This document shows, piece by piece, positions 16,768-26,270 of a stretch of DNA of 64,000 nt. The notes under the pieces were generated by a model that did no database searches, had not been told where the DNA came from, and saw only the letters and a program-made list of their open reading frames with translations. Source of the stretch: Olivibacter sp036959255. GTDB taxonomy: Bacteria; Bacteroidota; Bacteroidia; Sphingobacteriales; Sphingobacteriaceae. Positions within the stretch are counted from its first letter, which is position 1. Each line of letters begins with the position of its first letter. The DNA lies in NCBI RefSeq assembly GCF_036959255.1, contig NZ_JAWMTI010000008.1, forward strand, positions 1 through 64,000, given 5' to 3'. Position numbers and translations under genes: made by a program.

Positions 16768-19542
16768 ATGAAAAAACTAACCTTTATCTTGTTTTTACTT
16801 CTTTCGTGTTTTACCTCTCAGGCTCAGGATAATTTCCTAATTAAAGGATCTGTTATAGATACAGCTTCCAATATTAAATTGAGCAACACCACCGTCAGTG
16901 TTTTAAATGCGCAAGATTCTATGTTGTATAAATTTACCAGAGCTGATCAAAATGGTAATTTTAAACTAGATCAGTTAGAGAAAGGTAAATATATCCTGCT
17001 CATTACCTATCCCAAATATGCGGATTATGTTGAGAATTTCACATTAGATTCCCTAAATGAAATTAACTTCGGATCGATTGATATGATCTTAAAATCTCAA
17101 CTTCTGGCTGAAGTCGTTATCACCGGGCGGCAACCCATAACAATTAAGGGTGATACAACGGAGTATGATGCCGCAAGTTTTAAGCTACAACCGAACGCTA
17201 AAGTTGAAGATCTGTTAAAACAACTTCCGGGTATACAGGTAGATAAAGATGGTAAGATCACCGCACAGGGCCAGACGGTCAATAAGGTATTGGTTGATGG
17301 AGAAGAGTTCTTCGGTGATGATCCGACCCTGGTAACAAAAAATATTCGAAGTGATATGGTTGACAAGGTACAGCTTTATGATAAACAAAGCGATCAGGCT
17401 GCCTTTACCGGGGTGGATGATGGCCAGAAAACGAAAACCATTAATATTCAGTTAAAGGAAGACAGTAAAAAGGGTTACTTTGGTAAATTGGACGCTGGAC
17501 TGGGAAATGATGAGTTTTATCAGGCGCAGGGGATGATCAACAAATTTAAAGGAAAGGAGAAGATGTCTGCTTACGGTACCATTGGGAATACAGGGAAGGT
17601 AGGGCTTGGCTGGCGGGATGCAGACAGATATGGTACCAACAATATGGAGTTTTCAGATGATGGAGGGATGATGTTTTATGGAGGCAGTGGTGACGACCTG
17701 GAATCGTTTAACGGGCAGTATAATGGAGAAGGGATCCCTTTGGCACGTACGGGCGGTTTACATTATGATAATAAATGGGATAGCGATAAGCAATCAATTA
17801 ATACGAATTATAAAATAGGGACCTTAGATGTGGACGGCACAAGGAATAATCTGACACAACGTAACTTGCCTACGGGACTAATTAATGATCGATCTGATGA
17901 GACATTCAAGAATCATATGTTTCGGCATAAATTGGATGCCCGTTATGACATTAAACTGGACTCAACAACAAACCTCCGTATTTCATTGGATGGAACATTG
18001 AGAAACAGCGATACAGAAAACAGTTATATATCCGAGAGTAGAAATGGTTCGGGAGGATTACTAAATCAAAGTGAAAGGAAATTAACCAATAAATCCGACG
18101 ACCGAATTTTTAATGCAACAGCGTTACTCACTAAAAAATTCAAAAAGGTAGGACGAACTTTTTCGTTAAATCTCAGTCAATCCGCCAACACCAATAAGAC
18201 AGATGGATTTCTGAACGCCGAGAATGTATTTTATGGAAGTGGGGGAGCCGCTGATAGTGTTTCGGATATCAATCAATATAAAACAAATGATATAGTAAAT
18301 AATTCTTTCAGATCCAATGTAACTTATTCAGAACCTCTTTTTAAGAATTTCGCTGTCGTATTGAATTACGGACTTAGCATTAATAACGGACATTCCAATA
18401 GGCGATCTTTTAATCAATCGAATACAGGAGCTTACGATGTACTGGATAGTTTATATAGTAATGACTATAAGTTGGACCAAACGTCCAATCAGGTTGGAGC
18501 TGTTTTTAATTATAAAACGGAGAAAACCAATCTCAACTTTGGGGCGAAGGTAAGCGATGTACGATTTAAACAACTTGATCGATACACAGATGACCTGTTT
18601 ACCAGAAATTTTACAAACTTCAATCCACAGTTGAATTATCAATATAAATTTTCTCAGCAAAAGTCGCTGCGGCTAGGGTACAATGGGAACAATACACAAC
18701 CCACAATCAATCAGATACAACCCGTTCGGGTGAATACGGATCCGCTCAACATTGTATTAGGTAACCCGGATTTAAAACCCTCTTTTACCAACCGCTTCAA
18801 TCTGAGTTATTACTCTTATAAAGTACTTAGCAATCAGTATATTAATTTTTACGGTAGCTATTCGTTTACTACCAACCCGATCGTAAGTAATACGATTACT
18901 GACTCCGTTGGGAAAAGTACCTATCAATCTGCCAATTTAAAAGGAAGAAGCACCGCAAATTTTTACGGAGGTATGTACGCCGGCAAAAAAATAAAAAAAT
19001 TGGATATGCAGATCGGATTAGATTTAAGTACGAATGGAAATGTATATTATAACCTGACCAATAATAACCTCAATGAAACCAAGTCATACACGTATTCAGG
19101 CAATTTGTCTTTATCAAAATACAAAGAGAAAAAATATGACTTTAATATAAATTTTGGACCGAGTTATAACACGTCCGAGTCGTCTCTTCAACCTGAATTC
19201 AACAATAATGGATGGGGGATGAATGGAAATGCCGGGTTTAATATTTATTTACCCGGTAGGATTCAAATAGGATCGGATGGAAACTACATGTATACACAGG
19301 CGACGCAATCATTCGATGAGAACTTTGAACGATTTATCCTAAACGCATATATCACTAAAAAGTTCTTTAAAGAAGAAAATCTTCGTTTTACTATTTCCGG
19401 TAACGATCTGCTAAATCAAAATGTCGGTTTTAATCGAAGCGCTTTTAACAATACGATTAATCAGAGCAGCTACACGACCATTCGCCGTTATTTTATGTTT
19501 TCCGTTACCTGGGAATTTAATAAAATGGGTACAAAACCATAA
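16768..19542 (+). CDS. Outer-membrane beta-barrel protein with CarboxypepD-like and plug domains
   Basis: 924 residues with a signal peptide (to about residue 19). Residues 22-110 are a carboxypeptidase-regulatory-like domain (FLIKGSVIDTASNIKLSNTTV). Residues 115-230 resemble a TonB plug (LLKQLPGIQVDKDGKITAQG, then KVLVDGEEFFGDDP). The rest is a large strand-rich barrel of the OMP_b-brl_3 family, ending in aromatic MFSVTWEF as barrels do. No TonB box is evident. Such proteins sit in the outer membrane, typically paired with a GLPGLI protein, as here directly downstream. The transported substrate is unknown. A 206-base region precedes it. Confidence 0.88.
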   Translation: MKKLTFILFLLLSCFTSQAQDNFLIKGSVIDTASNIKLSNTTVSVLNAQDSMLYKFTRADQNGNFKLDQLEKGKYILLITYPKYADYVENFTLDSLNEINFGSIDMILKSQLLAEVVITGRQPITIKGDTTEYDAASFKLQPNAKVEDLLKQLPGIQVDKDGKITAQGQTVNKVLVDGEEFFGDDPTLVTKNIRSDMVDKVQLYDKQSDQAAFTGVDDGQKTKTINIQLKEDSKKGYFGKLDAGLGNDEFYQAQGMINKFKGKEKMSAYGTIGNTGKVGLGWRDADRYGTNNMEFSDDGGMMFYGGSGDDLESFNGQYNGEGIPLARTGGLHYDNKWDSDKQSINTNYKIGTLDVDGTRNNLTQRNLPTGLINDRSDETFKNHMFRHKLDARYDIKLDSTTNLRISLDGTLRNSDTENSYISESRNGSGGLLNQSERKLTNKSDDRIFNATALLTKKFKKVGRTFSLNLSQSANTNKTDGFLNAENVFYGSGGAADSVSDINQYKTNDIVNNSFRSNVTYSEPLFKNFAVVLNYGLSINNGHSNRRSFNQSNTGAYDVLDSLYSNDYKLDQTSNQVGAVFNYKTEKTNLNFGAKVSDVRFKQLDRYTDDLFTRNFTNFNPQLNYQYKFSQQKSLRLGYNGNNTQPTINQIQPVRVNTDPLNIVLGNPDLKPSFTNRFNLSYYSYKVLSNQYINFYGSYSFTTNPIVSNTITDSVGKSTYQSANLKGRSTANFYGGMYAGKKIKKLDMQIGLDLSTNGNVYYNLTNNNLNETKSYTYSGNLSLSKYKEKKYDFNINFGPSYNTSESSLQPEFNNNGWGMNGNAGFNIYLPGRIQIGSDGNYMYTQATQSFDENFERFILNAYITKKFFKEENLRFTISGNDLLNQNVGFNRSAFNNTINQSSYTTIRRYFMFSVTWEFNKMGTKP

Positions 19543-19596
19543 ATGACTAGTAGAATGGCCCCTAGCTTCATTGCCATTAACGAAAAAATTAAACAA

Positions 19597-20382
19597 ATGG
19601 AAAGAGATATAAGATTCATAACCTGGACTGCGCTGTTATTAATGATCAGTCATTTATCATATGGGCAGAATGTCCGTTTTATCAGTAGCGGAACTATAGA
19701 ATATGAAAAAAAGGTGAACATGTACGCGAAATTGGCCAAGCGTATCACAAAGGAAAACTCAAGTTGGATGCAACAGATTTATGATCAGTACAAAAAAACA
19801 CAACCACAATTTAAATCAGTTCAGGCTACCTTATCTTTCTCAAAAGATGCGTCTCTTTATAAACCGATAGAGACCAATGCCCCCTCCACAAATAGCTTTT
19901 TCAGTAATGACCCTACGATTGACTTAAAAAAAACCATCTATACAGATTTTAAAACCGATATATCCGTCAGTGAAAAGAAGCTGTTTGAAGAAATTTTCCT
20001 TGTGGAAGACAGTGTGAGGAAGATTAAATGGAAAATTACCAGCGAAACAAGAGAAATCGCCGGGTATGATTGTAGAAGAGCTAACGCCTTGGTAATGGAT
20101 TCGATCTATGTTGTGGCCTTTTATACAGATCAAATACCTGTTTCGGGCGGACCTGAGTCTTTTACCGGTTTACCAGGTATGATTTTGGGTCTTGCCTTAC
20201 CACATGACAATACAACTTGGTTTGCAACTAAAGTTAGTGATGTGCCGATACAACCATCACCCATTATACCTGCAAAAAAGGCTAAGAAAGTCAATAATGC
20301 AAGTTTGCTAAGTACATTAAAGGAAAGCATGGAAAATTGGGGAGAATATGCACAGGAAGTATTCAAGGCAATGATGCTTTAA
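19597..20382 (+). CDS. GLPGLI family protein
   Basis: About 261 residues from ATG 19597, which places a signal peptide (MERDIRFITWTALLLMISHLSYGQ) at the N-terminus. An in-frame ATG at 19543, directly after the barrel gene's stop, would add 18 residues before it. The family hallmark appears as TGLPGMILGLALP, preceded by SGGPESF and by AGYDCRRANAL. GLPGLI proteins are exported, Bacteroidota-specific partners of outer-membrane barrels with no known biochemical function. It is co-transcribed with the barrel gene at 16768-19542 and probably forms part of the same envelope complex. Confidence 0.88.
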   Translation: MERDIRFITWTALLLMISHLSYGQNVRFISSGTIEYEKKVNMYAKLAKRITKENSSWMQQIYDQYKKTQPQFKSVQATLSFSKDASLYKPIETNAPSTNSFFSNDPTIDLKKTIYTDFKTDISVSEKKLFEEIFLVEDSVRKIKWKITSETREIAGYDCRRANALVMDSIYVVAFYTDQIPVSGGPESFTGLPGMILGLALPHDNTTWFATKVSDVPIQPSPIIPAKKAKKVNNASLLSTLKESMENWGEYAQEVFKAMML

Positions 20383-20429
20383 GGTGTCAATTTTTTTTGT
20401 TAAGTTTATTCCTATATTCGGGATAAGCT

Positions 20430-21890
20430 ATGCCTTCTTTTGACTGGTTCATTGTTGCAGAAATTATCTATACCCTCCTTGTTATCGGTGTTTGCCTGCG
20501 TATTATATATGAAACTCGATCGAGCACAAAAACACTGGCCTATTTACTTTTAACCATCTTTGTTCCGATTGCAGGTATTATTCTCTATTTTTCTATTGGT
20601 ATAAATTATCGGAATAGAAGTATGTATAGTAAAAAGCTGCTGTCAGATCAAAGATTGCAAGAAAGACTTAAAATACAAATATATAAGTCATCTTTTGATG
20701 CTTTGCACAGCGTGGGAGATTATGGACTGACATATAAAGGACTTGCTCATATGATTTTAAAAGATATGATGAGTCCGCTAACAGCCAATAATGCCATAAA
20801 AATTTTGATTAATGGAGAGCAAACATTCAGGGAAATTTTACAAGCAATAAAGCAGGCTCGAGATCATATACACCTGGAATATTATACATTTGAAGATGAT
20901 GTTATCGGCAATACCGTAAAAGAAGCGCTTATTCAGAAAGCAAGAGAAGGCGTGGAGGTGCGTTTTATCTATGATCATTTCGGGAGCCGATCGATCGATG
21001 GCGCGTTTTCGGCTGAACTAGCGGCTGCGGGAGTTGAAGTTTATCCTTTTCATAAAATTACATTCCTTTTATTGGCGAATAGATTGAATTACAGAAATCA
21101 CCGAAAAATAATTGTTATTGACGGTCATACTTCGTTTGTTGGTGGAATTAATGTGGCAGATCGGTATATGAATGAAGAAAAGCAAAATGATGGGGTCTAT
21201 TGGCGCGATACACACGTCTGTATTAAAGGGAGGGGAACATTATACCTTCAATATATTTTTTTATGTGATTGGAACTTTTGCAGTCCGAATAAACTTTACC
21301 CCGAACAGCGATTTTTCAGCGATCGGTCCGAAGAGGGGGGGGGGAGTCTTGTCCAAATCGTCTCGAGCGGGCCAGACTCGGTTTCTCCTTCCATTTTATA
21401 TACCTTGCTCCAGGCCATAAGCACGGCAAAGGAGGAAATACTGATTACTACTCCCTATTTTATTCCAGGTGAAAGCTTAATGGATGCGCTGATTATTGCG
21501 GCACTGCGCGGTGTTAACGTAAAGCTGCTGGTACCCTACGTATCTGATTCAAGAATTGTTAATGCAGCAGCTCACTCATATTATGACGATCTTCTAAAAG
21601 CCGGCGTGCGTATTTTTCGTTATAAAAAGGGGTTCATCCATGCGAAGACCATTGTTTTTGATAATAAATTAGCAATCATAGGAACAGCGAATATGGATCA
21701 GCGTAGCTTTGACCTTAACTTTGAGGTCATGTCTCTTATACTTGATCCGCAAGTAGCCGAGGAATTACGTAAAATTTTCAATGAGGATCTACAAGACGCC
21801 GAAGAAATGAATACAGAACGTTGGGAACATCGGGCCAAATGGCGTAAACTTATGGAAAAGTCTGCCCGAATGATTTCTCCATTACTGTAA
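20430..21890 (+). CDS. cls: Cardiolipin synthase (phospholipase D family)
   Basis: 486 residues. Two N-terminal membrane helices (about 4-25 and 33-55) precede two phospholipase D domains, each with a complete HKD motif: HRKIIVIDG and HAKTIVFDN. The enzyme joins two phosphatidylglycerol molecules, or a related pair of phospholipids, into cardiolipin at the inner membrane. The length matches ClsA-type enzymes. An uninterrupted run of ten G bases (21335-21344) lies within the coding region between the two HKD motifs (EEGGGS), a spot open to slippage. It is transcribed alone, 47 bases after the GLPGLI gene. Confidence 0.92.
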   Translation: MPSFDWFIVAEIIYTLLVIGVCLRIIYETRSSTKTLAYLLLTIFVPIAGIILYFSIGINYRNRSMYSKKLLSDQRLQERLKIQIYKSSFDALHSVGDYGLTYKGLAHMILKDMMSPLTANNAIKILINGEQTFREILQAIKQARDHIHLEYYTFEDDVIGNTVKEALIQKAREGVEVRFIYDHFGSRSIDGAFSAELAAAGVEVYPFHKITFLLLANRLNYRNHRKIIVIDGHTSFVGGINVADRYMNEEKQNDGVYWRDTHVCIKGRGTLYLQYIFLCDWNFCSPNKLYPEQRFFSDRSEEGGGSLVQIVSSGPDSVSPSILYTLLQAISTAKEEILITTPYFIPGESLMDALIIAALRGVNVKLLVPYVSDSRIVNAAAHSYYDDLLKAGVRIFRYKKGFIHAKTIVFDNKLAIIGTANMDQRSFDLNFEVMSLILDPQVAEELRKIFNEDLQDAEEMNTERWEHRAKWRKLMEKSARMISPLL

Positions 21891-22200
21891 ATATTATTGT
21901 TCTGTTAACGAAAAGTTAATAAAAGTTAGCTAAATTGCTAGTAGTAAAGGCTAATTTCATTAAGCATGAGAGTCAAACATAATTTTACCTTGTACCATTA
22001 TCTTTTGTGGACCTTGATTTTCGTCTTCAAAAAGATACGGTATGTGTTGACCTATTGGTTAAAGTAAAGGGAAACTAAGTCGAGAAGATAATAATTCATC
22101 TTCCTTTCATTCTTCAGATGCAAAGGAGGTATTTGTGTCTTTTGCTTTGAACAAAAAATATCCTGTGTTTATAGACATAGGTTTTACGATCGAAAAAGAC
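21891..22200. other. Intergenic region with one doubtful 33-residue reading frame
   Basis: This 310-base stretch holds no recognised gene. An ATG at 21966 opens 33 codons to 22067, encoding a hydrophobic centre with basic ends (YHYLLWTLIFVFKKIRYVL), which could be a single-pass membrane peptide or chance. Nothing else stands out. Confidence 0.25.
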
Positions 22201-23040
22201 CTAAGAATCACTTTCACTTTTGTTATTTATGATATGTATATCACGTTGGGGATACGGCATGCTGATATTATGTTGATCTAATGCTTCCTTAATTTTTTGA
22301 TAATTGGCATGATAAACGGGCCAAAACTCTTTGTTATTAACCCATCCTCTAATAACGAGCACAACGGCGTTATCGCCCAACGAATCCACCAATACTGCCG
22401 GTTTTGGATCTTTAAGAATTTGTGCATCACTTTCCAATACGCCAAGAATTACTTTTCTGGCGGTATCAATATTGTTGTTGTACGAGATGCCTATTTTGTA
22501 TTCTGCCATTCGGGTAGAGTTATCAGATACATTATTAATAACCGCGTTAGCCAAAGGACCATTTGGTGCATATATAGTTGTGCCGTTTCCCGCTTTTAAT
22601 GTCGTATACAAGATGTCTATTTTTAACACAGTTCCCGAAACGTTATTGTTCGTAGTTATAAAATGACCAACACGGAATGGTTTAAAAAGCAAAATTAAAA
22701 CACCCCCTGCAAAATTAGATAAACTGCCCTGTAAAGCAAGACCTACAGCCAATCCAGCAGCACCCAACATGGTAACGAACGAGGTTGTTGGTACGCCTAA
22801 TGTAGAAACTACACTTAAAAACAAAAGGACGTAGAGCAAAACGCGTATAATGCTTGTCAGAAATTCCGCAAGTGAAATATCGATTTTCCCACTGGTAAAC
22901 CGTTTATGTAAAAAACGAATTAATACCTTAATCAACCAAATCCCTACAACTAATGTGACGATAGCTAATAAAAGTGAAGGAAGTTTGTCAGTAAACGAGT
23001 CAATTAAATTTTCAATGGTTCTTTCTACTCTACTGTTCAT
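22201..23040 (-). CDS. mscS: Small-conductance mechanosensitive channel (MscS family)
   Basis: 279 residues, typical MscS length. The N-terminus carries three membrane helices. The third contains the pore-lining pattern GLAVGLALQGSLSNFAGGVLIL, followed by FKPFRVGHFI and the beta domain. The C-terminal part with VLGVLESDAQIL and ISMPYPQRDIHI forms the cytoplasmic vestibule. The channel opens under membrane tension to release solutes during osmotic downshift. It sits on the minus strand, 136 bases downstream of the aldose-epimerase gene, so it may have its own promoter. Confidence 0.92.
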   Translation of the reverse strand: MNSRVERTIENLIDSFTDKLPSLLLAIVTLVVGIWLIKVLIRFLHKRFTSGKIDISLAEFLTSIIRVLLYVLLFLSVVSTLGVPTTSFVTMLGAAGLAVGLALQGSLSNFAGGVLILLFKPFRVGHFITTNNNVSGTVLKIDILYTTLKAGNGTTIYAPNGPLANAVINNVSDNSTRMAEYKIGISYNNNIDTARKVILGVLESDAQILKDPKPAVLVDSLGDNAVVLVIRGWVNNKEFWPVYHANYQKIKEALDQHNISMPYPQRDIHIINNKSESDS

Positions 23041-23176
23041 GGTTTATGTTTTTTTGCCTGTTTGAGAGGATATTGATAATATAACCCAAAAAAGCATTTA
23101 CTGTTTCAAAAAACTTTTAATATGAAAGCTTGTGACTTTACACCCATAGTTGAAGGTGTATATGGATCATATTAAA

Positions 23177-24046
23177 TTATTGAATCGTGATCGAATAACT
23201 GGCTTCAAATACGTGACCAGGAGCTAATGAAATCATTCCTTCCTTCTCTTCAATCGTTGCGGCTCCCGTTTCACTATCTGCATATCCTAACCAAGGTTCA
23301 ATGCAAACAAAAGGTGCACCCGGTTTTGCCCAAATACCCAGTGATTTAAAATCGCCATAAGTAATGAGTAACGCATGTGGATGGTTTTTGCTGCGAATCG
23401 CTACGCGTTTACTGAGTAAGGTTTTAAAGACAAGTGCATCTGTGTCAAAAAGATGTTCATGTAATTGAAGTTTTTTATTGTCTAGTAAAATAGTTGATAA
23501 CTCACCGTTAAAATAACCAGCTTCTGAAAGATGGTGGCGTTGCAGCGCTTCTTCCTTGTCGAACTCCAGGTAATAATCATCATAGCGTTCGTACGAAAAG
23601 AAAGGTACATTGAATGCGGGATGAGCACCTACAGAAAAGTATATCTGTTTGGTCTCAAGATTGATGACTTTATAAGAGCATTTAAGTAATTCGTTTTCCA
23701 GATGATAAATGACTTGAAATTCAAAATGGTAGGGATAATGGCGTAAGGTCTCTTGGTTATAACGTAGTGAAAAAATGGCATGTGTTTCTGAAGATTCAAT
23801 AACTTGAAAATTTGTATGCCTTGCAAAACCGTGCCGCGCCAACTCATAGTTATCGCCGTCGATAACAAGTTTGTTGTCCTTCAAACCACCAACTATAGGG
23901 AAGAGATTAGGTGCATGCCAGGGCCAAAAACTTGGATCTCCCTGCCAAATATACTCGTGAGCCATATTCTTGTTATAAATCGAAGAGAGCTCAGCACCCT
24001 TTTTTTTGATGTTAACACGGATATATTCGTTGCTTAGTTTTATCAT
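23177..24046 (-). CDS. Aldose 1-epimerase family protein (LacX/YeaD-like)
   Basis: 289 residues of the galactose-mutarotase fold. Motifs include ARHGFARHTNF (first catalytic His region), FSVGAHPAFNVPF (second His) and CIEPWLGYAD (Glu region). This branch epimerises the anomeric carbon of sugars or sugar phosphates; the substrate is not determined. There is no signal peptide, so it is cytoplasmic. It lies 52 bases after sixA in the same direction and could be the last gene of the polX-DUF4254-GT9-sixA operon. Confidence 0.85.
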   Translation of the reverse strand: MIKLSNEYIRVNIKKKGAELSSIYNKNMAHEYIWQGDPSFWPWHAPNLFPIVGGLKDNKLVIDGDNYELARHGFARHTNFQVIESSETHAIFSLRYNQETLRHYPYHFEFQVIYHLENELLKCSYKVINLETKQIYFSVGAHPAFNVPFFSYERYDDYYLEFDKEEALQRHHLSEAGYFNGELSTILLDNKKLQLHEHLFDTDALVFKTLLSKRVAIRSKNHPHALLITYGDFKSLGIWAKPGAPFVCIEPWLGYADSETGAATIEEKEGMISLAPGHVFEASYSITIQ

Positions 24047-24098
24047 GTGAAATGGAAAGAGTAATTGTTATAGGGTAAAGTTAATAAAGGTTCTTTTT

Positions 24099-24590
24099 TT
24101 AAACAAGTTTGGGGTAATTGAACCATATTAAATTACCTGTTCCCATACTTATTTCGTCCCATTGATCTACATCAAAAGATAAAAATGCGATCGCACAAGT
24201 TGGGAAATCAATGGAAACATCACTACAAAGATACTCGGCTAACAAACTAATACCTGGATTGTGACCAAACAGCGCTATACAATCTAAATTAGCCGGAAAT
24301 GAATTGATCACCTTGAGCAAGGCCTGAACATCTGCATCATAAACGGTTTCCTCTTCCTGTATATTTGCATCTGGAAACTTGAGTTCTTTGGCAAAAATCT
24401 TTGCGGTGGAAATTGCGCGATTAGCTGGACTGCTCACTAACCCATCTGGACGTAGATTTTGCAAATCCAATCTTTTAGCCATTATAGGAGCGTCTCTCAA
24501 TCCACGTTTATTCAGGGGTCTATCAAAATCCGGAAGGTCAAAGCTCCAGTCTGACTTGGCATGACGGATTAAATACAGGTGTTTAGCCAT
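24099..24590 (-). CDS. sixA: SixA-type histidine phosphatase
   Basis: 163 residues opening with LYLIRHAKSDW, the phosphoacceptor RHG-like motif (RHA in SixA), then DFDRPLNKRGLRDAP, SPANRAISTAKIF and the second catalytic His in LFGHNPGIS. SixA of E. coli dephosphorylates His residues of phosphotransfer proteins, including PtsN-pathway NPr; the local target here is unknown. The start ATG overlaps the end of the GT9 gene by eight bases, so the two are translationally coupled. Confidence 0.85.
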   Translation of the reverse strand: MAKHLYLIRHAKSDWSFDLPDFDRPLNKRGLRDAPIMAKRLDLQNLRPDGLVSSPANRAISTAKIFAKELKFPDANIQEEETVYDADVQALLKVINSFPANLDCIALFGHNPGISLLAEYLCSDVSIDFPTCAIAFLSFDVDQWDEISMGTGNLIWFNYPKLV

Positions 24591-25617
24591 AGCTTAATGT
24601 TTGTTCAATTTTTTTGACGATATCTTCTGGGCTAATACGTTCAATACAGGGAATCCCATCACATAAACAGGGTTTATTACCGTATATAGAGCTGGGTCTG
24701 GCAGGATGATTGAACTGCAAGCAGTCATCTTCTTTTTGGCCAAAGCCCAAAAAGCCGGCATAAGGGTGGGTTGGGCCCCAGACAGATATTACTCTTGTAC
24801 CTACAAGGGAGGCCATGTGCATACCAGATGAATCCATGCTGAGCACGAGATCTAAGTTTGCCATTAAATCGAGTTCCCGAGCTAAGTCCACTGCACCTAT
24901 TACGCTTGTAACATGTTTGTACTTATTCGCCCATTCCATTGCAATTTCTCTTTCTTCTCGGCCACCACCGAAGATAAAAAGTTCATAGCTGTGACTCAAG
25001 ACACGAATCACTTCCTCCATCTTATCGAGCGGATACACCTTATATATATGTTGGGCAAAAGGAGCAACACCTATTCGACCGGACGAGGCTGATGCAGGAG
25101 TAAATTGCGGTATAAATACCGAAGGTAGCGGTCTCGTCTTTTTTACTAATTTATTTGTTATTTGAAAAGGAAATCCAAGCGACTGAAATACTTCCGCATA
25201 ACGCACGATTGTATGTTTAAGTGGAATCAAATGTTTATCCTTAGAACGTGTTAAGGCTCTTTTTTCCATTCTTCCTTTATCAATCCTTTTTATTGGAACG
25301 GTAGTTAACCGAAAGAATGTCGAAAGAATACGACTACGAAGACTATCATGCAAATCAGCGATTCCGTCAATTTTATAGTTTCGCAGCTCTTGGAATAATT
25401 TATACAAACCACGTACGCCCTTATGTCGCTCTTTTGGATAAATAGGGTGGAAGCGTACTTGAGGAATTGTATCGAAAAAGGGTTTGAATAAAAATCTGCT
25501 TACAAAAATTATATTGATTTCGGGATGCTGTTCGCATAATTGCTGGATAACTGGCGAAACCATGGCGACATCACCCATTGCTGAAAAACGAAAAACTAAA
25601 ATGTTTTTTTTATTCAT
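24583..25617 (-). CDS. Glycosyltransferase family 9 (heptosyltransferase-like)
   Basis: 344 residues with a GT-B fold. It opens NILVFRFSAMGDVAMVSPVIQQL, the acceptor-side motif of ADP-heptose:LPS heptosyltransferases, and the donor half has LVLSMDSSGMHMASLVGTRVISVWGPTHP. The C-terminal GNKPCLCDGIPCIERI supplies the cysteine-rich tail seen in many members. It probably adds a heptose or similar sugar to lipopolysaccharide core at the inner membrane. The DUF4254 gene is 35 bases upstream, a pairing seen often in Bacteroidota. The acceptor is not known. Confidence 0.85.
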   Translation of the reverse strand: MNKKNILVFRFSAMGDVAMVSPVIQQLCEQHPEINIIFVSRFLFKPFFDTIPQVRFHPIYPKERHKGVRGLYKLFQELRNYKIDGIADLHDSLRSRILSTFFRLTTVPIKRIDKGRMEKRALTRSKDKHLIPLKHTIVRYAEVFQSLGFPFQITNKLVKKTRPLPSVFIPQFTPASASSGRIGVAPFAQHIYKVYPLDKMEEVIRVLSHSYELFIFGGGREEREIAMEWANKYKHVTSVIGAVDLARELDLMANLDLVLSMDSSGMHMASLVGTRVISVWGPTHPYAGFLGFGQKEDDCLQFNHPARPSSIYGNKPCLCDGIPCIERISPEDIVKKIEQTLSYG

Positions 25618-25652
25618 GTGTTATTTCGGCCTATAACTTACTCCGAAGCTAT

Positions 25653-26258
25653 TTATTTTTCGTTTGTATACAAGACCGGATTCAAGGAAGGATCATTATA
25701 CATTTTCATTTGTTTGTATACTTTCATGTACTTTTTTCCTTTACTAATATCCTCAAGTAGTTCATCAATACTACCTGACAGGTCTTTTTGTTGTTCGAAT
25801 AAAATATGCAATTTCCGGCTACATTGTTCACGATGTGCCGATGAGGCGTCCTGACGCTCAGCTTCTATTTGCATATGATATATTTTCAAGGCTAGGATAG
25901 AAAGTCGATCAATAGCCCAGGCAGGACTTTCCGTATTTATTGTCGCATTGGGTAACGTTATCACATCGTTAAATGCATTAAGATAATAACTGTCGATGTA
26001 TTCAACGGTGTCCGTACGATCTTGATTAGATTGATCAATTCTTCTTTTCCACGTTAGCCCTGCTATCGGATCAATATTTGGATTGCGTACCTCATCTTCC
26101 ATATGCCACTGCACGGTATCTATCCAGCATTTAAGATATAGCAAATGGTCCAGCGTATGTGGCTCATAAGGATTATTTATCGGTCGATCAATATCATTAT
26201 GAATATGATAATCATGAATAGCTTGATGGAAGATTTTGTTAGCTTGTTGTGCGATCAT
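25653..26258 (-). CDS. DUF4254 domain-containing protein
   Basis: 201 residues from ATG 26258 (a TTG two codons upstream is also open). The sequence is largely helical, with the conserved ILYHDRI-like region replaced by AIHDYHIHND, then NPYEPHTLDHLLYLKCWIDTVQWHMEDEVRNPNI and RIDQSNQDRTDTVEYID, characteristic of DUF4254. Function is unknown. It is nearly always next to a GT9 glycosyltransferase in Bacteroidota, as here, suggesting a part in lipopolysaccharide assembly. It follows polX by 12 bases. Confidence 0.8.
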   Translation of the reverse strand: MIAQQANKIFHQAIHDYHIHNDIDRPINNPYEPHTLDHLLYLKCWIDTVQWHMEDEVRNPNIDPIAGLTWKRRIDQSNQDRTDTVEYIDSYYLNAFNDVITLPNATINTESPAWAIDRLSILALKIYHMQIEAERQDASSAHREQCSRKLHILFEQQKDLSGSIDELLEDISKGKKYMKVYKQMKMYNDPSLNPVLYTNEK

Positions 26259-26270
26259 GCTCAAAGATAA

